From Rhizohabitans arisaemae (GTDB lineage: Bacteria > Actinomycetota > Actinomycetes > Streptosporangiales > Streptosporangiaceae), in NCBI RefSeq assembly GCF_025996515.1, contig NZ_BLRH01000014.1:248001-312000 (forward strand): a DNA stretch of 64,000 bases. The letters are read 5' to 3'. The notes under the pieces are model-generated. The model was not told where the DNA came from, did no database searches, and was given only the letters and a program-made list of their open reading frames with translations. Of the stretch, positions 17,197 to 27,050 are shown in pieces (the stretch's first letter is position 1; each line of letters begins with the position of its first letter). The translations under genes and the position numbers were made by a program.

Positions 17197-17941
17197 CGAA
17201 CGTGTTCCCGATGGAGACGCCGCCGTGTTCGCTGGTCGCCTCGATCCTGGTGGGGGCCGTGGGGTCGACCCGGACGTCCACGGATCGCAGTTCCCCGGCG
17301 GCGACGGCCCGCACGTCGTATCCTTGCTCCGGTGGCACCGCGATGACGACGTCACCCGTCGTGGACCGCGCCGTGACGTCGTGGGGAAGGCCGGCGAACT
17401 CCAGGAGTACGTCACCGGAGTCGGTGCCGACGTCGGCGGACACGGGGCCGAGGCGGTCGGCCGAGACGTCCCCCGACTCCGTCCGTACCCGGACGGGACC
17501 GTTCAGGTTCACCAGCCTCACCGGACCGGACGAGGTGTGCGCGATGATCGGGAGCCCGGAGGGCACCCAGATCCGGTACGTCGCCGCGCACCCGGGCAGC
17601 TGCGGCTCCGGCGGGCAGTCCAGGCTCAACCTGAGGGTGTCGCCCTGCCAGGCCTCCTCCGCGACCGGTTTGCCGACGGCCCAGGTCAGCCTCCGTTCGA
17701 CCGTTACGGTGTCCCTGCCCGAGGCCAGTACGGTCACCTCGGTGTCCTTGACCTCGATCCGCAGCTGGGCGGGCCGTCGATACTCGTGCCGCTGGATCTC
17801 GGACTGACGCCACATCCAGGAGAGCAGGGTCACCACGCAGGCGGTGACCGTGAACCCCAGGACGACCCCGCCGGCGACCGCCCACAGCCGGCGAAATCTC
17901 CGGCCGTCCGGGGCCGTGGGGACGGATCCGTCCCGCGCCAT
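17186..17941 (-). CDS. DUF4097-type adhesin-like membrane protein
   Basis: A 251-residue protein with one N-terminal membrane anchor (LWAVAGGVVLGFTVTACVVT, about residues 20-39) and an extracytoplasmic beta-helical repeat domain of the DUF4097 type. The repeats read SSGPVRLVNLNGPVRVRTESG, SGDVLLEFAGLP and TTGDVVIAVPP, with the usual S/T-G-D-V turns. Start ATG 17941 is chosen; GTG 17953 is possible. It overlaps the downstream histidine-kinase gene, so it may act as a membrane-exposed co-sensor or accessory of that kinase. The function of the family is not defined. Confidence 0.8.
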   Translation of the reverse strand: MARDGSVPTAPDGRRFRRLWAVAGGVVLGFTVTACVVTLLSWMWRQSEIQRHEYRRPAQLRIEVKDTEVTVLASGRDTVTVERRLTWAVGKPVAEEAWQGDTLRLSLDCPPEPQLPGCAATYRIWVPSGLPIIAHTSSGPVRLVNLNGPVRVRTESGDVSADRLGPVSADVGTDSGDVLLEFAGLPHDVTARSTTGDVVIAVPPEQGYDVRAVAAGELRSVDVRVDPTAPTRIEATSEHGGVSIGNTFDAP

Positions 17942-18328
17942 TGGCCCGAGCACCCCCGTCCCCGTCTCGGCGTCCTACGTCGGTGGAACGCCTGTTCGCG
18001 ACGGCGGACGCGTTCCGCTCCCACCCCGGCGGGACTTCCTCCTCGGGAGGGGATCCATGAACGGATCATTCCGGTGAATCGGGTACGACGTCCAGTCGAT
18101 ACCGGAAGGCGTGGATCTGTCCTGGGATTTCAGCCCTCGTGGCGTCGTCTCGGCTACGGGTCACCGATCGGTTTGGTGGTGCGGGTGGGCCCGTCGCCGG
18201 CGCTGCCTGATGGGTGGGGTCCCGTCGGCCGGCAGGGCGTTCCGGGTTTTCCACAGGCGTCCGGGCGACTGTCCACAGAACCGGGTTCTGTCGTCCCCGG
18301 CCGGTCCGGATCCGGACACACTCCCCTC
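17942..18328. promoter_or_regulatory. Divergent intergenic region with two near-consensus DnaA-box-like sites
   Basis: This gap separates the minus-strand DUF4097 gene from the plus-strand M23 gene. It must hold both promoters, but no clear -35/-10 pair was recognised. TTTTCCACA (18247-18255) and CTGTCCACA (18269-18277) each differ by one base from the actinomycete DnaA box TTGTCCACA and lie in the same orientation 22 bases apart. No gene is evident. Confidence 0.35.
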
Positions 18329-19411
18329 ATGACAGCCGCACGCCGCACCGTCGCCCTTCTCTGCGTGGTCTTTCTGGGCTCCTTCAACCAGGGCGCCTCG
18401 GCCGGGGCCGCACCACCGTCCGATCGGCCGGCTCATCGGGTGGCCGACCCGGTCGCGCACGTCGAGGATCTGACGCCGGTCGCGGGGCCGGGTCCTCTCC
18501 CCGTTGGCGACGGGGTCGGGGGAGCTCCGTCCGGGGCTGCGGGGTGGCGTTCTCCGCTGGCCGGGGCTCCTCGGGTGCTCCGTGCGTTCGCGCCGCCCGA
18601 TCGGCCGTGGCTGCCCGGGCATCGGGGGGTGGACCTGGCCGCGTTGCCCGGCGACCCCGTGCTGGCCGCCGGGCCCGGGCTGGTGGGCCACGCGGGCCCG
18701 CTCGCCGGTCGGGGCGTGGTCGTGGTCCACCACGAAGGGGGACTGCGCACCACCTACCTCCCGGTCCGAGCCGAGGTACGGCATGGCCAGGAAGTGGCCG
18801 GCGGTGTGCCGCTGGGGACGCTGGAGGACAGGCCGGGCCACTGTCCCACGGCCTGTCTTCATTGGGGGCTGCGGCGGGGCGTCCGGTACCTCGACCCGCT
18901 TTTGCTGCTCGGCCTCGGCGTGGTGCGACTGCTTCCGTTCTGGGACGCCGACGCGCTTGCTCCGCCCGGTGACCGGATTCCCCGGCGTGCGGGGCCCGAA
19001 GGGCCGGCCGTCCCGCCGGCCTTGTTCCCGGGCCCGACCCACATTGATCGCGGGGCGACCGATTGGGTGGAAGGTGGTGGAGAAAGCAGACCTGCTTGCC
19101 CAAGTTGGCGCGAGGAGGGGGCGTGCGACGGGTACACTCTTATCGACGGCTCGCTTGACACGAGTCGATTTCGCGCGCCTGCTCATCGCCTAGGGGTAAC
19201 CCAAAGCGGCGGAGCACGATCCCTTCGGTCCGCGTCGCCGATGTATCAGATGGTATGTCGCAGACGCGGCGGGAGCGGCTCGGTGGGCGCCAGGGCGGCA
19301 GTCGTACTCGACTGCCGCGCACAACCGAGAACGCGCCCGTGCGAGCGGGCGCCCAACCAGGAGGACCCACATGTCCCCGGCCCCCGTCGTCACCATGCGG
19401 CAGCTGCTTGA
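18329..19411 (+). CDS. M23 (LytM-domain) peptidase-family protein with doubtful 3' end
   Basis: A secreted LytM/M23-domain protein, probably acting on peptidoglycan. A signal peptide ([19 protein letters not shown] to about residue 29) is followed by the M23 core: [38 protein letters not shown] and [20 protein letters not shown]. The usual HxH zinc motif reads CLH, so the first histidine is replaced by cysteine, and it may not be a normal zinc peptidase. Relatives end soon after VRLLP; here the frame continues about 140 residues of non-conserved sequence, through the rpsB leader and 41 bases into rpsB. A TGA at 18970 in another frame suggests a frameshift may hide the true stop. The site before rpsB is typical. 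Confidence 0.75.
   Translation: MTAARRTVALLCVVFLGSFNQGASAGAAPPSDRPAHRVADPVAHVEDLTPVAGPGPLPVGDGVGGAPSGAAGWRSPLAGAPRVLRAFAPPDRPWLPGHRGVDLAALPGDPVLAAGPGLVGHAGPLAGRGVVVVHHEGGLRTTYLPVRAEVRHGQEVAGGVPLGTLEDRPGHCPTACLHWGLRRGVRYLDPLLLLGLGVVRLLPFWDADALAPPGDRIPRRAGPEGPAVPPALFPGPTHIDRGATDWVEGGGESRPACPSWREEGACDGYTLIDGSLDTSRFRAPAHRLGVTQSGGARSLRSASPMYQMVCRRRGGSGSVGARAAVVLDCRAQPRTRPCERAPNQEDPHVPGPRRHHAAAA
19295..19352 (+). promoter_or_regulatory. Two adjacent hairpins in the rpsB 5' leader
   Basis: GCGGCAGTCG-TACT-CGACTGCCGC (19295-19318) is a perfect 10-bp hairpin and GCGCCCG-TGCGAG-CGGGCGC (19333-19352) a perfect 7-bp one. They end seven bases before the AGGAGG of rpsB. The position suits autogenous control of rpsB-tsf by S2, but no known leader family was matched. 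Confidence 0.45.
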
Positions 19412-20285
19412 GAGCGGCGTCCACTTCGGCCACCAGACCCGTCGGTGGAACCCGAAGATGAAGCGGTTCATTCTGACCGAGCGCAACGGCATCTACATCA
19501 TCGACCTGCAGAAGTCGCTCTCGTTCATCGACCGCGCGTACGACTTCGTCAAGGAGACCGTCGCCCACGGTGGCACGATCATGTTCATCGGCACGAAGAA
19601 GCAGGCGCAGGAGGCCATCGCCGAGCAGGCCACCCGCGTCGGCATGCCCTACGTCAACCAGCGCTGGCTGGGCGGCATGCTGACCAACTTCTCCACCGTG
19701 CACAAGCGGCTCCAGCGCCTCAAGGAGCTTGAGGAGCTCGACTTCGACGACGTCGCCGGCTCCGGGCTCACCAAGAAGGAACTCCTGATGCGCCGTCGGG
19801 AGAAGGACAAGCTGGAGCGCACGCTCGGCGGTATCCGGGACATGTCCCGTGTGCCGAGCGCCGTGTGGGTCGTCGACACCAAGAAGGAGCACATCGGGAT
19901 CAACGAGGCCCGCAAGCTGGGCATCCCGGTGGTCGCCATTCTGGACACCAACTGCGACCCGGACGAGGTCGACTACCCGATCCCGGGCAACGACGACGCG
20001 ATCCGCGCGGTCACCATGCTCACCCGGGTCATCGCCGACGCGGTCGCCGACGGCCTGATGGCCCGGGCCGGTGTCTCCCGCGGCGACGCCAAGCCGGAGG
20101 GTGTGGGCGTCGCCGAGCCGCTGGCCGAGTGGGAGCGTGAGCTGCTGGCCCGCTCCGAGGCGCCCGCCGAGGCCGCCGCGGTTGAGGCCGTCGCCGAGCA
20201 GCCCGCCCCGACCGAGCCGGTCGCCGAAGCGGTCGCCGAGGCCCAGGCCGAGACCGATGAGGCCGCCAAGGGTGAGCAGGCCTGA
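19371..20285 (+). CDS. rpsB: 30S ribosomal protein S2
   Basis: S2 binds late in 30S assembly and bridges head and body. The 304-residue product starts at ATG 19371 after a perfect AGGAGG (19359-19364). Core motifs are [43 protein letters not shown] and NTNCDP-type [19 protein letters not shown]. From about residue 250 an Ala/Glu-rich tail extends the protein beyond the bacterial norm of about 240, as in other actinomycetes. It is followed by tsf with an intervening hairpin at 20299-20336. Confidence 0.97.
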   Translation: MSPAPVVTMRQLLESGVHFGHQTRRWNPKMKRFILTERNGIYIIDLQKSLSFIDRAYDFVKETVAHGGTIMFIGTKKQAQEAIAEQATRVGMPYVNQRWLGGMLTNFSTVHKRLQRLKELEELDFDDVAGSGLTKKELLMRRREKDKLERTLGGIRDMSRVPSAVWVVDTKKEHIGINEARKLGIPVVAILDTNCDPDEVDYPIPGNDDAIRAVTMLTRVIADAVADGLMARAGVSRGDAKPEGVGVAEPLAEWERELLARSEAPAEAAAVEAVAEQPAPTEPVAEAVAEAQAETDEAAKGEQA

Positions 20286-20298
20286 TCAAGCCGCCGTC

Positions 20299-20336
20299 GC
20301 CTACGCCTGGGGAGCGGGGACTCCCCGGGCATAGGC
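20299..20336 (+). terminator. Attenuator-like hairpin between rpsB and tsf
   Basis: GCCTACGCCTGGGGAG (20299-20314) pairs with CTCCCCGGGCATAGGC (20321-20336) with one mismatch and one wobble around a 6-nt loop, followed by CCTTCTG. It could reduce tsf relative to rpsB. A smaller GCCGCC/GGCGGC hairpin follows at 20353-20368. Confidence 0.55.
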
Positions 20337-20398
20337 CCTTCTGACCACTGCGCCGCCGGAAAGGCGGCCTGGAATCGTAACGACGAGGAACAACCACA

Positions 20399-21232
20399 AT
20401 GGCTAGCGTCAACATGGCCGACGTCAAGCGGCTCCGTGAGCTGACCGCTTCCGGCATGATGGACTGTAAGAAGGCGTTGGAGGAGGCGGAGGGCGACTTC
20501 GACCGGGCCGTCGAACTGCTCCGTCTCAAGGGTGCCAAGGACGTGGGCAAGCGCGAGGCGCGCACCGCTTCCAACGGCCTCATCGCGGTGAAGCACGAGG
20601 GCGGCTCGCTCGGCGCGCTGCTTGAGCTCAACTGCGAGACCGACTTCGTGGCCAAGGGCGAGCGGTTCCAGGACCTGGCGGCCAAGGTCGTCGCCCACGT
20701 TCTCGACGCCAAGCCGGCCGACGTCGACGCGCTCCTCGCCTCCGAGGTGGACGGCAGGAGCGTCAAGGAGCTCCTCGACGAGGCCAACGCGGCGCTCGGC
20801 GAGAAGATCGAGATCCGCAGGTTCACGGTGCAGGAGGGCGGCCACGTCTCCTCCTACATGCACAAGTCCGACCCGCAGCTTCCGCCGACCGTCGGCGTGC
20901 TGATCCAGCTCGCGCAGGAGAACGCCGAGGTCGCCAAGGACCTCGCGCAGCACATCGCCGCGATGGCGCCGAAGTACCTCACCCGTGACGACGTGCCCGC
21001 CGAGACGGTTGAGAAGGAGCGCGCACTCGCCGAGGAGATGGCTCGCGAGGAGGGTAAGCCGGAGGCCGCGCTTCCGAAGATCATTGAGGGCCGGGTCAAC
21101 GGGTTCTTCAAGGACTTCGTCCTGCTCGACCAGGCTTTCGTCAAGGACAACAAGAAGTCGGTGGCCAAGCTGCTCGAGGAGAGCGGCGTCTCCGTCCTCG
21201 CCTTCACGCGCTTCAAGGTCGGCCAGGCCTAG
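20399..21232 (+). CDS. tsf: Elongation factor Ts
   Basis: EF-Ts is the nucleotide exchange factor for EF-Tu. The 277-residue product has the N-terminal UBA-like domain (MADVKRLRELTASGMMDCKK and LEEAEGDFDRAVELLR), the dimerisation core (NGLIAVKHEGGSLGALLELN, CETDFVAKG) and the C-terminal motif IEGRVNGFFKDFVLLDQAFV. ATG 20399 follows GACGAGGAACAA. It lies 114 bases after rpsB and 109 before pyrH in the usual order. Confidence 0.97.
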   Translation: MASVNMADVKRLRELTASGMMDCKKALEEAEGDFDRAVELLRLKGAKDVGKREARTASNGLIAVKHEGGSLGALLELNCETDFVAKGERFQDLAAKVVAHVLDAKPADVDALLASEVDGRSVKELLDEANAALGEKIEIRRFTVQEGGHVSSYMHKSDPQLPPTVGVLIQLAQENAEVAKDLAQHIAAMAPKYLTRDDVPAETVEKERALAEEMAREEGKPEAALPKIIEGRVNGFFKDFVLLDQAFVKDNKKSVAKLLEESGVSVLAFTRFKVGQA

Positions 21233-21244
21233 GCCTTACGCTAG

Positions 21245-22099
<855 letters not shown>

Positions 22100-22108
22100 G
22101 GAGCCGAA

Positions 22109-22666
22109 GTGATCGACGAGACCCTCCTCGAAGCCGAGGAAAAGATGGACAAGGCCGTGGGAGTGGCCAAGGACGACTTCGCCGGTATTCGTACCGGCCG
22201 TGTCACCCCGTCGATGTTCAACAAGATCACGGCGGAGTACTACGGCACGCCCACGCCCGTGCAGCAGCTGGCGTCGTTCCACGTGCCCGAGCCGCGAATG
22301 GTGATCATTCAGCCCTACGACAAGAGCTCGATGGCCGCGATCGAGAAGGCCATTCGCAACAGCGATCTCGGGGTCAACCCCGGCAACGACGGCACGGTCA
22401 TCCGGGTGGTCTTCCCCGACCTGTCCGAGGAGCGGCGCAAGGAGTTCATCAAGATCGCCAAGAACAAGGCCGAGGACGGCAAGGTCTCGATCCGCAACAT
22501 CCGGCGTCGTGCCAAGGAGACCTTGGACAAGATGGTCAAGGACGGCGAAGCGGGTGAGGACGAGGTTCGCCGCGCGGAGAAGGAACTCGACGAGCTCACG
22601 CAGAAGCACGTCGCCAAAATCGATGAGCTGCTCAAGCACAAGGAAGCCGAGCTTCTCGAGGTCTGA
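22109..22666 (+). CDS. frr: Ribosome recycling factor
   Basis: RRF works with EF-G to split post-termination ribosomes. The 185-residue product is full length: [72 protein letters not shown] and a long coiled-coil C-terminus ([13 protein letters not shown]...[14 protein letters not shown]). GTG 22109 is used nine bases after the pyrH stop. Confidence 0.97.
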   Translation: MIDETLLEAEEKMDKAVGVAKDDFAGIRTGRVTPSMFNKITAEYYGTPTPVQQLASFHVPEPRMVIIQPYDKSSMAAIEKAIRNSDLGVNPGNDGTVIRVVFPDLSEERRKEFIKIAKNKAEDGKVSIRNIRRRAKETLDKMVKDGEAGEDEVRRAEKELDELTQKHVAKIDELLKHKEAELLEV

Positions 22667-22723
22667 GGCACGGGCTCGCGGGGACGGACGGGTGGTCGGC
22701 ACTCGACGGTTCGCGGCGACAGG

Positions 22724-23722
22724 ATGGGAACGAGCGCTGTGAGTCTGTCTCCAGTGGCCGGCAAGGACAGGGCAGCTATGGGTGATCCCGAGGCCTCGGA
22801 TTCGGGTACGGCCGACGGCGGGGAAACGTCGTCCCCGGATGCGGAGAACGCTCCCGGGGAGAGTGGCTCCTCCGACTCGGGGAAGCCCGCTCCGGCGGCG
22901 CGGAGCGGTGGACGCGCGGGCCGTAACCTTGGCGCGGCCATCGCCGTCGGGGTCGTGTTCGGCGTGCTCATCGTGGGCTCGCTCTACACCGTCAAGGAAC
23001 TCTTCCTCGTCGTGGTCGCCGTGGCGGTCGGCTTCGGTGTGATGGAACTCGCCCGCGCGTTCGCGTTCCGCGAGATCACGGTGCCGGTCGTGCCGGTCCT
23101 GGTCGGCATGGTGGCCATGCTCGCCGCCGGATATCAGGGCGGGCCGACGGCGCTGGTCGCGGTGTTCGCGCTGACGCTGCTGACCCTGTTGGTCTGGCGG
23201 ATGCCGGCCGGGGTGACCGGTTACGTCAAGGACACCACGGCCTCGGTGTTCGTCACCGCCTACGCTCCGTTTCTCGCGGGATTCGTGGGGGTCATGCTCG
23301 CGGCACCCGACGGCAGCCACCGGGTGGTCGTCTTCGTCGCCGTCACCGTCGCCAGCGACATCGGAGGATACTTCGCGGGGATCACGCTGGGCCGGCACAG
23401 GATGTCACCCGTGATCAGCCCGAAGAAGACGTGGGAGGGCTTCGCCGGCTCGGTGGTCTTCTGCGTCGCCACCGGCGTGATCTTGATGGTGACGCTGCTC
23501 GGCGCGGCCTGGTGGCAGGGAGCGGTGTTCGGCGCCGTGGTGGTGGTCTGCGCGACGCTGGGCGACCTCGTCGAGTCCATGATCAAACGAGATCTGGGGA
23601 TCAAGGACATGAGCAGTCTGCTCCCCGGGCACGGCGGGCTCATGGATCGGCTGGACTCGCTCCTCGCCGCGGTGGTGCCGGCCTGGCTGCTGCTCGCGCT
23701 CTTCGTCCCGGTGGCCGGATAG
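22724..23722 (+). CDS. cdsA: Phosphatidate cytidylyltransferase (CDP-DAG synthase)
   Basis: CdsA makes CDP-diacylglycerol, the precursor of phospholipids, at the inner membrane. A disordered Ser/Gly/Glu-rich cytosolic leader of about 65 residues precedes eight or so membrane helices. The signature GDLVESMIKRDLGIKDMSSL followed by LPGHGGLMDRLDSLL near the C-terminus is diagnostic, as is SDIGGYFAG and SPKKTWEG. The start is uncertain: ATG 22724, GTG 22739 and ATG 22778 are all in frame and none has a clearly superior ribosome-binding site. It closes the rpsB-tsf-pyrH-frr-cdsA cluster. Confidence 0.95.
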   Translation: MGTSAVSLSPVAGKDRAAMGDPEASDSGTADGGETSSPDAENAPGESGSSDSGKPAPAARSGGRAGRNLGAAIAVGVVFGVLIVGSLYTVKELFLVVVAVAVGFGVMELARAFAFREITVPVVPVLVGMVAMLAAGYQGGPTALVAVFALTLLTLLVWRMPAGVTGYVKDTTASVFVTAYAPFLAGFVGVMLAAPDGSHRVVVFVAVTVASDIGGYFAGITLGRHRMSPVISPKKTWEGFAGSVVFCVATGVILMVTLLGAAWWQGAVFGAVVVVCATLGDLVESMIKRDLGIKDMSSLLPGHGGLMDRLDSLLAAVVPAWLLLALFVPVAG

Positions 23723-23737
23723 GCCGGGACCCGCCGG

Positions 23738-24844
23738 TCACCCGATCAGCCAGCCTCGGCCCTGAGCGGTCAGGTGCTTCACCAGCGCGGGGTATCCGCG
23801 TTCGGCCGCCAGCCGGCGTTCGGCTTCACTGATCGGCAGGAGCCAGAGCCACCGGACGACGTCTCCGCCGAAGGTGAATCCCGACAGGTCGGGCGCCTTT
23901 CCCCCGGGCAGGGTGCCGTCGTCGGAGAGCAGGAGCACCGCGCTCCAGGGCGGGCCCAGCGGAAACGTGGCGGGATCGTGGTACCAGCGGGCGATGTGGC
24001 CGTGGCCGAGCCAGGTGACCGAGTGCCAGGGGTACTGGGCGAGCCAGGGGAACAGCCGGGCCGCCTGCCTGCCGTCCCCGCGGGTCGCCATGGCCAGTTC
24101 GACGCGGGCGAACTCGCCCGACCGTTCCACGTACTGCTCGATGCTCGGCATGCGCTGGCAGCTCATGCCGACCGTGGAGAGCAGGGTGTAGTCCCGGTCC
24201 TGGCGGGGCGGTCGCTCGGTGATCCCGATGGTGGGCACCCGGTCGTCGCTGGCGTCCCAGTATCGGCCGCCCGGTCCGAGCCTGCTGCTGAGGTGCCCCA
24301 TGATGAACTGCTGGAACGTCTCCCAGGCTCCGGAGCCCCGGCGCCACTCCCAGTACGCCTTCGCTCCGGAGATCCGGCGGTCGAGCCCCCCGAGGGCGTC
24401 CCGCAGCGACCAGGCGAACGGGGTCTCCCCGATGGTGTGCAGGGAGAACCCGGGGATGCCCCTGGTCATGTCGGCCCAGCCGGGGATGACGGCCAGGATG
24501 GTCCCCTGCTCGTAGAGGACGACACCGTCCCCTTCCTCGAACCAGACCACGTCGAGGGTGTCCGGGTCGATCGGGGGGCTGCCCAGGGGGTGGGAGGTGC
24601 AGGAGCGCGGCATGACGGGGGAGAGCCCGTCGTTGAGGCGGCCGAGATCGATGGCGGGGGGAGCCGCCTGATGGTTGGCCAGCCATACGGCGCCTTTGAC
24701 CACGCCTTGCGGATCGCACAGATACGCTACTGAGGAGATGTGGTCGGACTCGACGACGAGTCTGCGGCTGCCGTACGGATTCGTGTCGGTCAGGATGACA
24801 TTCGTCCCATCCGGAGTGCTGCCGCTTTTCCGGAATACCGCCAT
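23738..24844 (-). CDS. Suppressor-of-fused (SUFU) domain protein
   Basis: A 368-residue soluble protein. The C-terminal third ([79 protein letters not shown]) matches what I know of bacterial SUFU-domain proteins. The N-terminal part ([20 protein letters not shown] and [11 protein letters not shown]) is a less conserved partner domain. ATG 24844 is chosen; longer in-frame starts overlap the rlmN promoter. SUFU-fold proteins in bacteria have been proposed as immunity proteins for polymorphic toxins, but no toxin gene is adjacent. It is convergent with cdsA and divergent from rlmN. Confidence 0.75.
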   Translation of the reverse strand: MAVFRKSGSTPDGTNVILTDTNPYGSRRLVVESDHISSVAYLCDPQGVVKGAVWLANHQAAPPAIDLGRLNDGLSPVMPRSCTSHPLGSPPIDPDTLDVVWFEEGDGVVLYEQGTILAVIPGWADMTRGIPGFSLHTIGETPFAWSLRDALGGLDRRISGAKAYWEWRRGSGAWETFQQFIMGHLSSRLGPGGRYWDASDDRVPTIGITERPPRQDRDYTLLSTVGMSCQRMPSIEQYVERSGEFARVELAMATRGDGRQAARLFPWLAQYPWHSVTWLGHGHIARWYHDPATFPLGPPWSAVLLLSDDGTLPGGKAPDLSGFTFGGDVVRWLWLLPISEAERRLAAERGYPALVKHLTAQGRGWLIG

Positions 24845-24926
24845 AGTTCTGGACTTTAGATCAGAGAGGCCCTCGGCCTGTGGTTCCGCGTCACAATCGA
24901 TATACCTCCAGACCCGTGAGAAGGAT

Positions 24927-26039
24927 ATGTCCGCCCAGCTAACGTTCATCCCCCCGCGTCGCCCGAAGCCACCGCGGCACCTCGCCGACCTGTCGATGGA
25001 GGAGAGGCGTACCGCCGTCGCCGAGCTGGGCGAGAAGCCGTTCCGGGCGGACCAGCTCTCCCGTCACTACTTCGACCGGCTGACCGCGGACCCCGCCGAG
25101 ATGAGCGATCTTCCGGCCGTCACCCGGGATCGCCTGGTCACCGCGCTTCTCCCCGATCTGCTGACCAGGGTCCGCGTCATCTCCTGCGACGACGACACCA
25201 CCCAGAAGACCCTCTGGCGGGCGTTCGACGGCACGTTGATCGAGTCCGTGCTGATGCGGTACCCCGACCGGGCGACGATGTGTGTGTCGTCTCAGGCCGG
25301 ATGCGGGATGAACTGCCCCTTCTGCGCCACCGGGCAGGCGGGTCTCACCCGCAATCTGACCACCGCGGAGATCGTCGCCCAGGTGGTCGGGGGAGCACGG
25401 GCACTCGCCCGGGGCGACGTCCCCGGCGGGCGGGGGCGGGTGAACAACGTCGTCTTCATGGGCATGGGCGAGCCGCTGGCCAACTACAAGGCCGTGATCG
25501 GCGCGGTCCGCCGCCTGGTCGACCCGTCCCCGCAGGGGCTCGGCATCTCCGCCCGGGGTGTCACGGTCTCCACCGTCGGGCTCGTGCCCGCGATCGGCAA
25601 ACTCGCCGAGGAGGGGATCCCGGTCACCCTCGCGGTGTCGCTGCACGCTCCCGACGACGAGCTGCGGGACACCCTTGTGCCGATCAACACGCGGTGGAAG
25701 GTCGACGAGGTCCTCGACGCCGCGTGGGCGTACGGGGCGAAGACCAAGCGGCGGGTCTCCATCGAGTACGCCCTCATCCGCGACGTCAACGACCAGGAAT
25801 GGCGGGCCGACCTGCTGGGACGGCTGCTCAAGGGCAGGCTCGTCCATGTGAACCTGATCCCGCTCAACCCCACGCCCGGCTCCAAGTGGACCGCTTCGCG
25901 GCCGGAGGACGAGCGGGCCTTCGTCCGGCGGCTTGAGTTCCACGGGGTCGCGGTCACGGTCCGGGACACCCGCGGCCGGGAGATCGACGGCGCCTGCGGT
26001 CAGCTGGCGGCCAACCCCACCGGGGCGTCGGAGGGGTGA
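24927..26039 (+). CDS. rlmN: 23S rRNA (adenine-2503-C2)-methyltransferase RlmN
   Basis: RlmN is a radical-SAM enzyme that methylates A2503 of 23S rRNA and A37 of some tRNAs. The 370-residue product has the 4Fe-4S motif CGMNCPFC in [16 protein letters not shown]. It also has [32 protein letters not shown] and [20 protein letters not shown]. The catalytic second cysteine is in the C-terminal [10 protein letters not shown] 24927 follows AAGGA. The product is nearly identical in layout to other actinobacterial RlmN proteins. Its stop overlaps the HIT gene start by four bases. Confidence 0.95.
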   Translation: MSAQLTFIPPRRPKPPRHLADLSMEERRTAVAELGEKPFRADQLSRHYFDRLTADPAEMSDLPAVTRDRLVTALLPDLLTRVRVISCDDDTTQKTLWRAFDGTLIESVLMRYPDRATMCVSSQAGCGMNCPFCATGQAGLTRNLTTAEIVAQVVGGARALARGDVPGGRGRVNNVVFMGMGEPLANYKAVIGAVRRLVDPSPQGLGISARGVTVSTVGLVPAIGKLAEEGIPVTLAVSLHAPDDELRDTLVPINTRWKVDEVLDAAWAYGAKTKRRVSIEYALIRDVNDQEWRADLLGRLLKGRLVHVNLIPLNPTPGSKWTASRPEDERAFVRRLEFHGVAVTVRDTRGREIDGACGQLAANPTGASEG

Positions 26040-26500
26040 GCCGGGCTCGAGGCGGGACCGATCGGCCCTGTGTGTTCTGCGCGATCGCCGGCGGGACCCC
26101 GCCCGGGCGGGCGGGTGACGGGAGCGCGCACGTCGTGCTCTCCGACGAGCACACGGTCGCGTTTCTCGACGCCCGGCCGGTTTTCAAGGGCCATGTCCTG
26201 GTCGTGCCCCGCGCGCACGTGGAGACGCTGGCCGATCTGCCGGCGGCGTCGATCGAACCGTTCTTCGGCCGGGTCCGCGAGGTGTCCGTCGCGGTGGAGG
26301 CCGGCCTCGGGGCCGACGGCACGTTCGTGGCCCTGAACAACCGGGTCAGCCAGAGCGTGCCGCACCTGCACGTCCACGTGGTGCCGCGGGTCAGGGGCGA
26401 CGGGCTCCGCGGTTTCTTCTGGCCGCGGACCAAGTACGGCGACGACGCCGAGGCCGCCGACTACGCCGTACGAATCGGCGCGGCCCTGGCTGGGGCGTAG
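26036..26500 (+). CDS. HIT-family nucleotide-binding protein
   Basis: A 154-residue histidine-triad hydrolase/transferase of the Hint/HinT type, acting on nucleoside phosphoramidates or similar adenylates. The C-terminal triad is [12 protein letters not shown] (HxHxH). The N-terminal [11 protein letters not shown] and [20 protein letters not shown] are typical. GTG 26036 overlaps the rlmN stop (GTGA), indicating coupling. The C-terminal coding region itself contains a TACGCCGTACG sequence just before the repeat spacer begins. Confidence 0.9.
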   Translation: MSRARGGTDRPCVFCAIAGGTPPGRAGDGSAHVVLSDEHTVAFLDARPVFKGHVLVVPRAHVETLADLPAASIEPFFGRVREVSVAVEAGLGADGTFVALNNRVSQSVPHLHVHVVPRVRGDGLRGFFWPRTKYGDDAEAADYAVRIGAALAGA

Positions 26501-26523
26501 GACCAGGCACTTGTACGGCGTGC

Positions 26524-26644
26524 GCGGGCCGGTCGGCCGGCGCCGGGGCGCGGAGGTTCGCGCGACATCGGGTCCGGTGTGGTTGCCGCGGGTACGCCGT
26601 ACGGAGTCCGCCTGACGCTGACGGCGCGGGGTGTGGCGCCGAGT
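26524..26644. repeat. 121-bp direct repeat, copy A
   Basis: Within the 550-base spacer between the HIT gene and the convergent Lrp gene, 26524-26644 is repeated base for base, by my reading, at 26722-26842 (period 198). The unit includes GTCGGCCGGCGCCGGGGCGC, GGGTACGCCGTACGGAGTCC and GTGTGGCGCCGAGT. Both copies are followed, after a small difference, by GTGCAGGTCAGG. No credible protein is encoded on either strand. Confidence 0.85.
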
Positions 26645-26721
26645 ACGTGCAGGTCAGGTGGGATGGCCGTGGAGTGGGCCGTCCAGGCCCGTGTGGCATC
26701 GCTGTGGGCTGCGCGGCGTGT

Positions 26722-26842
26722 GCGGGCCGGTCGGCCGGCGCCGGGGCGCGGAGGTTCGCGCGACATCGGGTCCGGTGTGGTTGCCGCGGGTACGCCGTAC
26801 GGAGTCCGCCTGACGCTGACGGCGCGGGGTGTGGCGCCGAGT
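26722..26842. repeat. 121-bp direct repeat, copy B
   Basis: Exact second copy of 26524-26644. A third, much more degenerate unit seems to follow at about 26920-27040, with two more CGCCGTACGG-type sites (26981-26990 and 27019-27028). Identity of the first two copies points to a recent duplication or to gene conversion. Confidence 0.85.
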
Positions 26843-27050
26843 TGTCTCCGTACAGTATGTGCAGGTCAGGCGGTATCCCCTGGAGGTCGCCGCAGCGGCG
26901 GGCGGGCCGCATGGGTCTGTGCGGCGTCGTTTCGGGGCTACGGCGGGGAGGCTGCGGAGCGGGCCGTACGGGTGCGTGTGGCGCCGTACGGCGTAGACCA
27001 TGGAGCGGGGTGCGGCTACGCCGTACGGATGTGCGGGGTGGGGACGCCGG

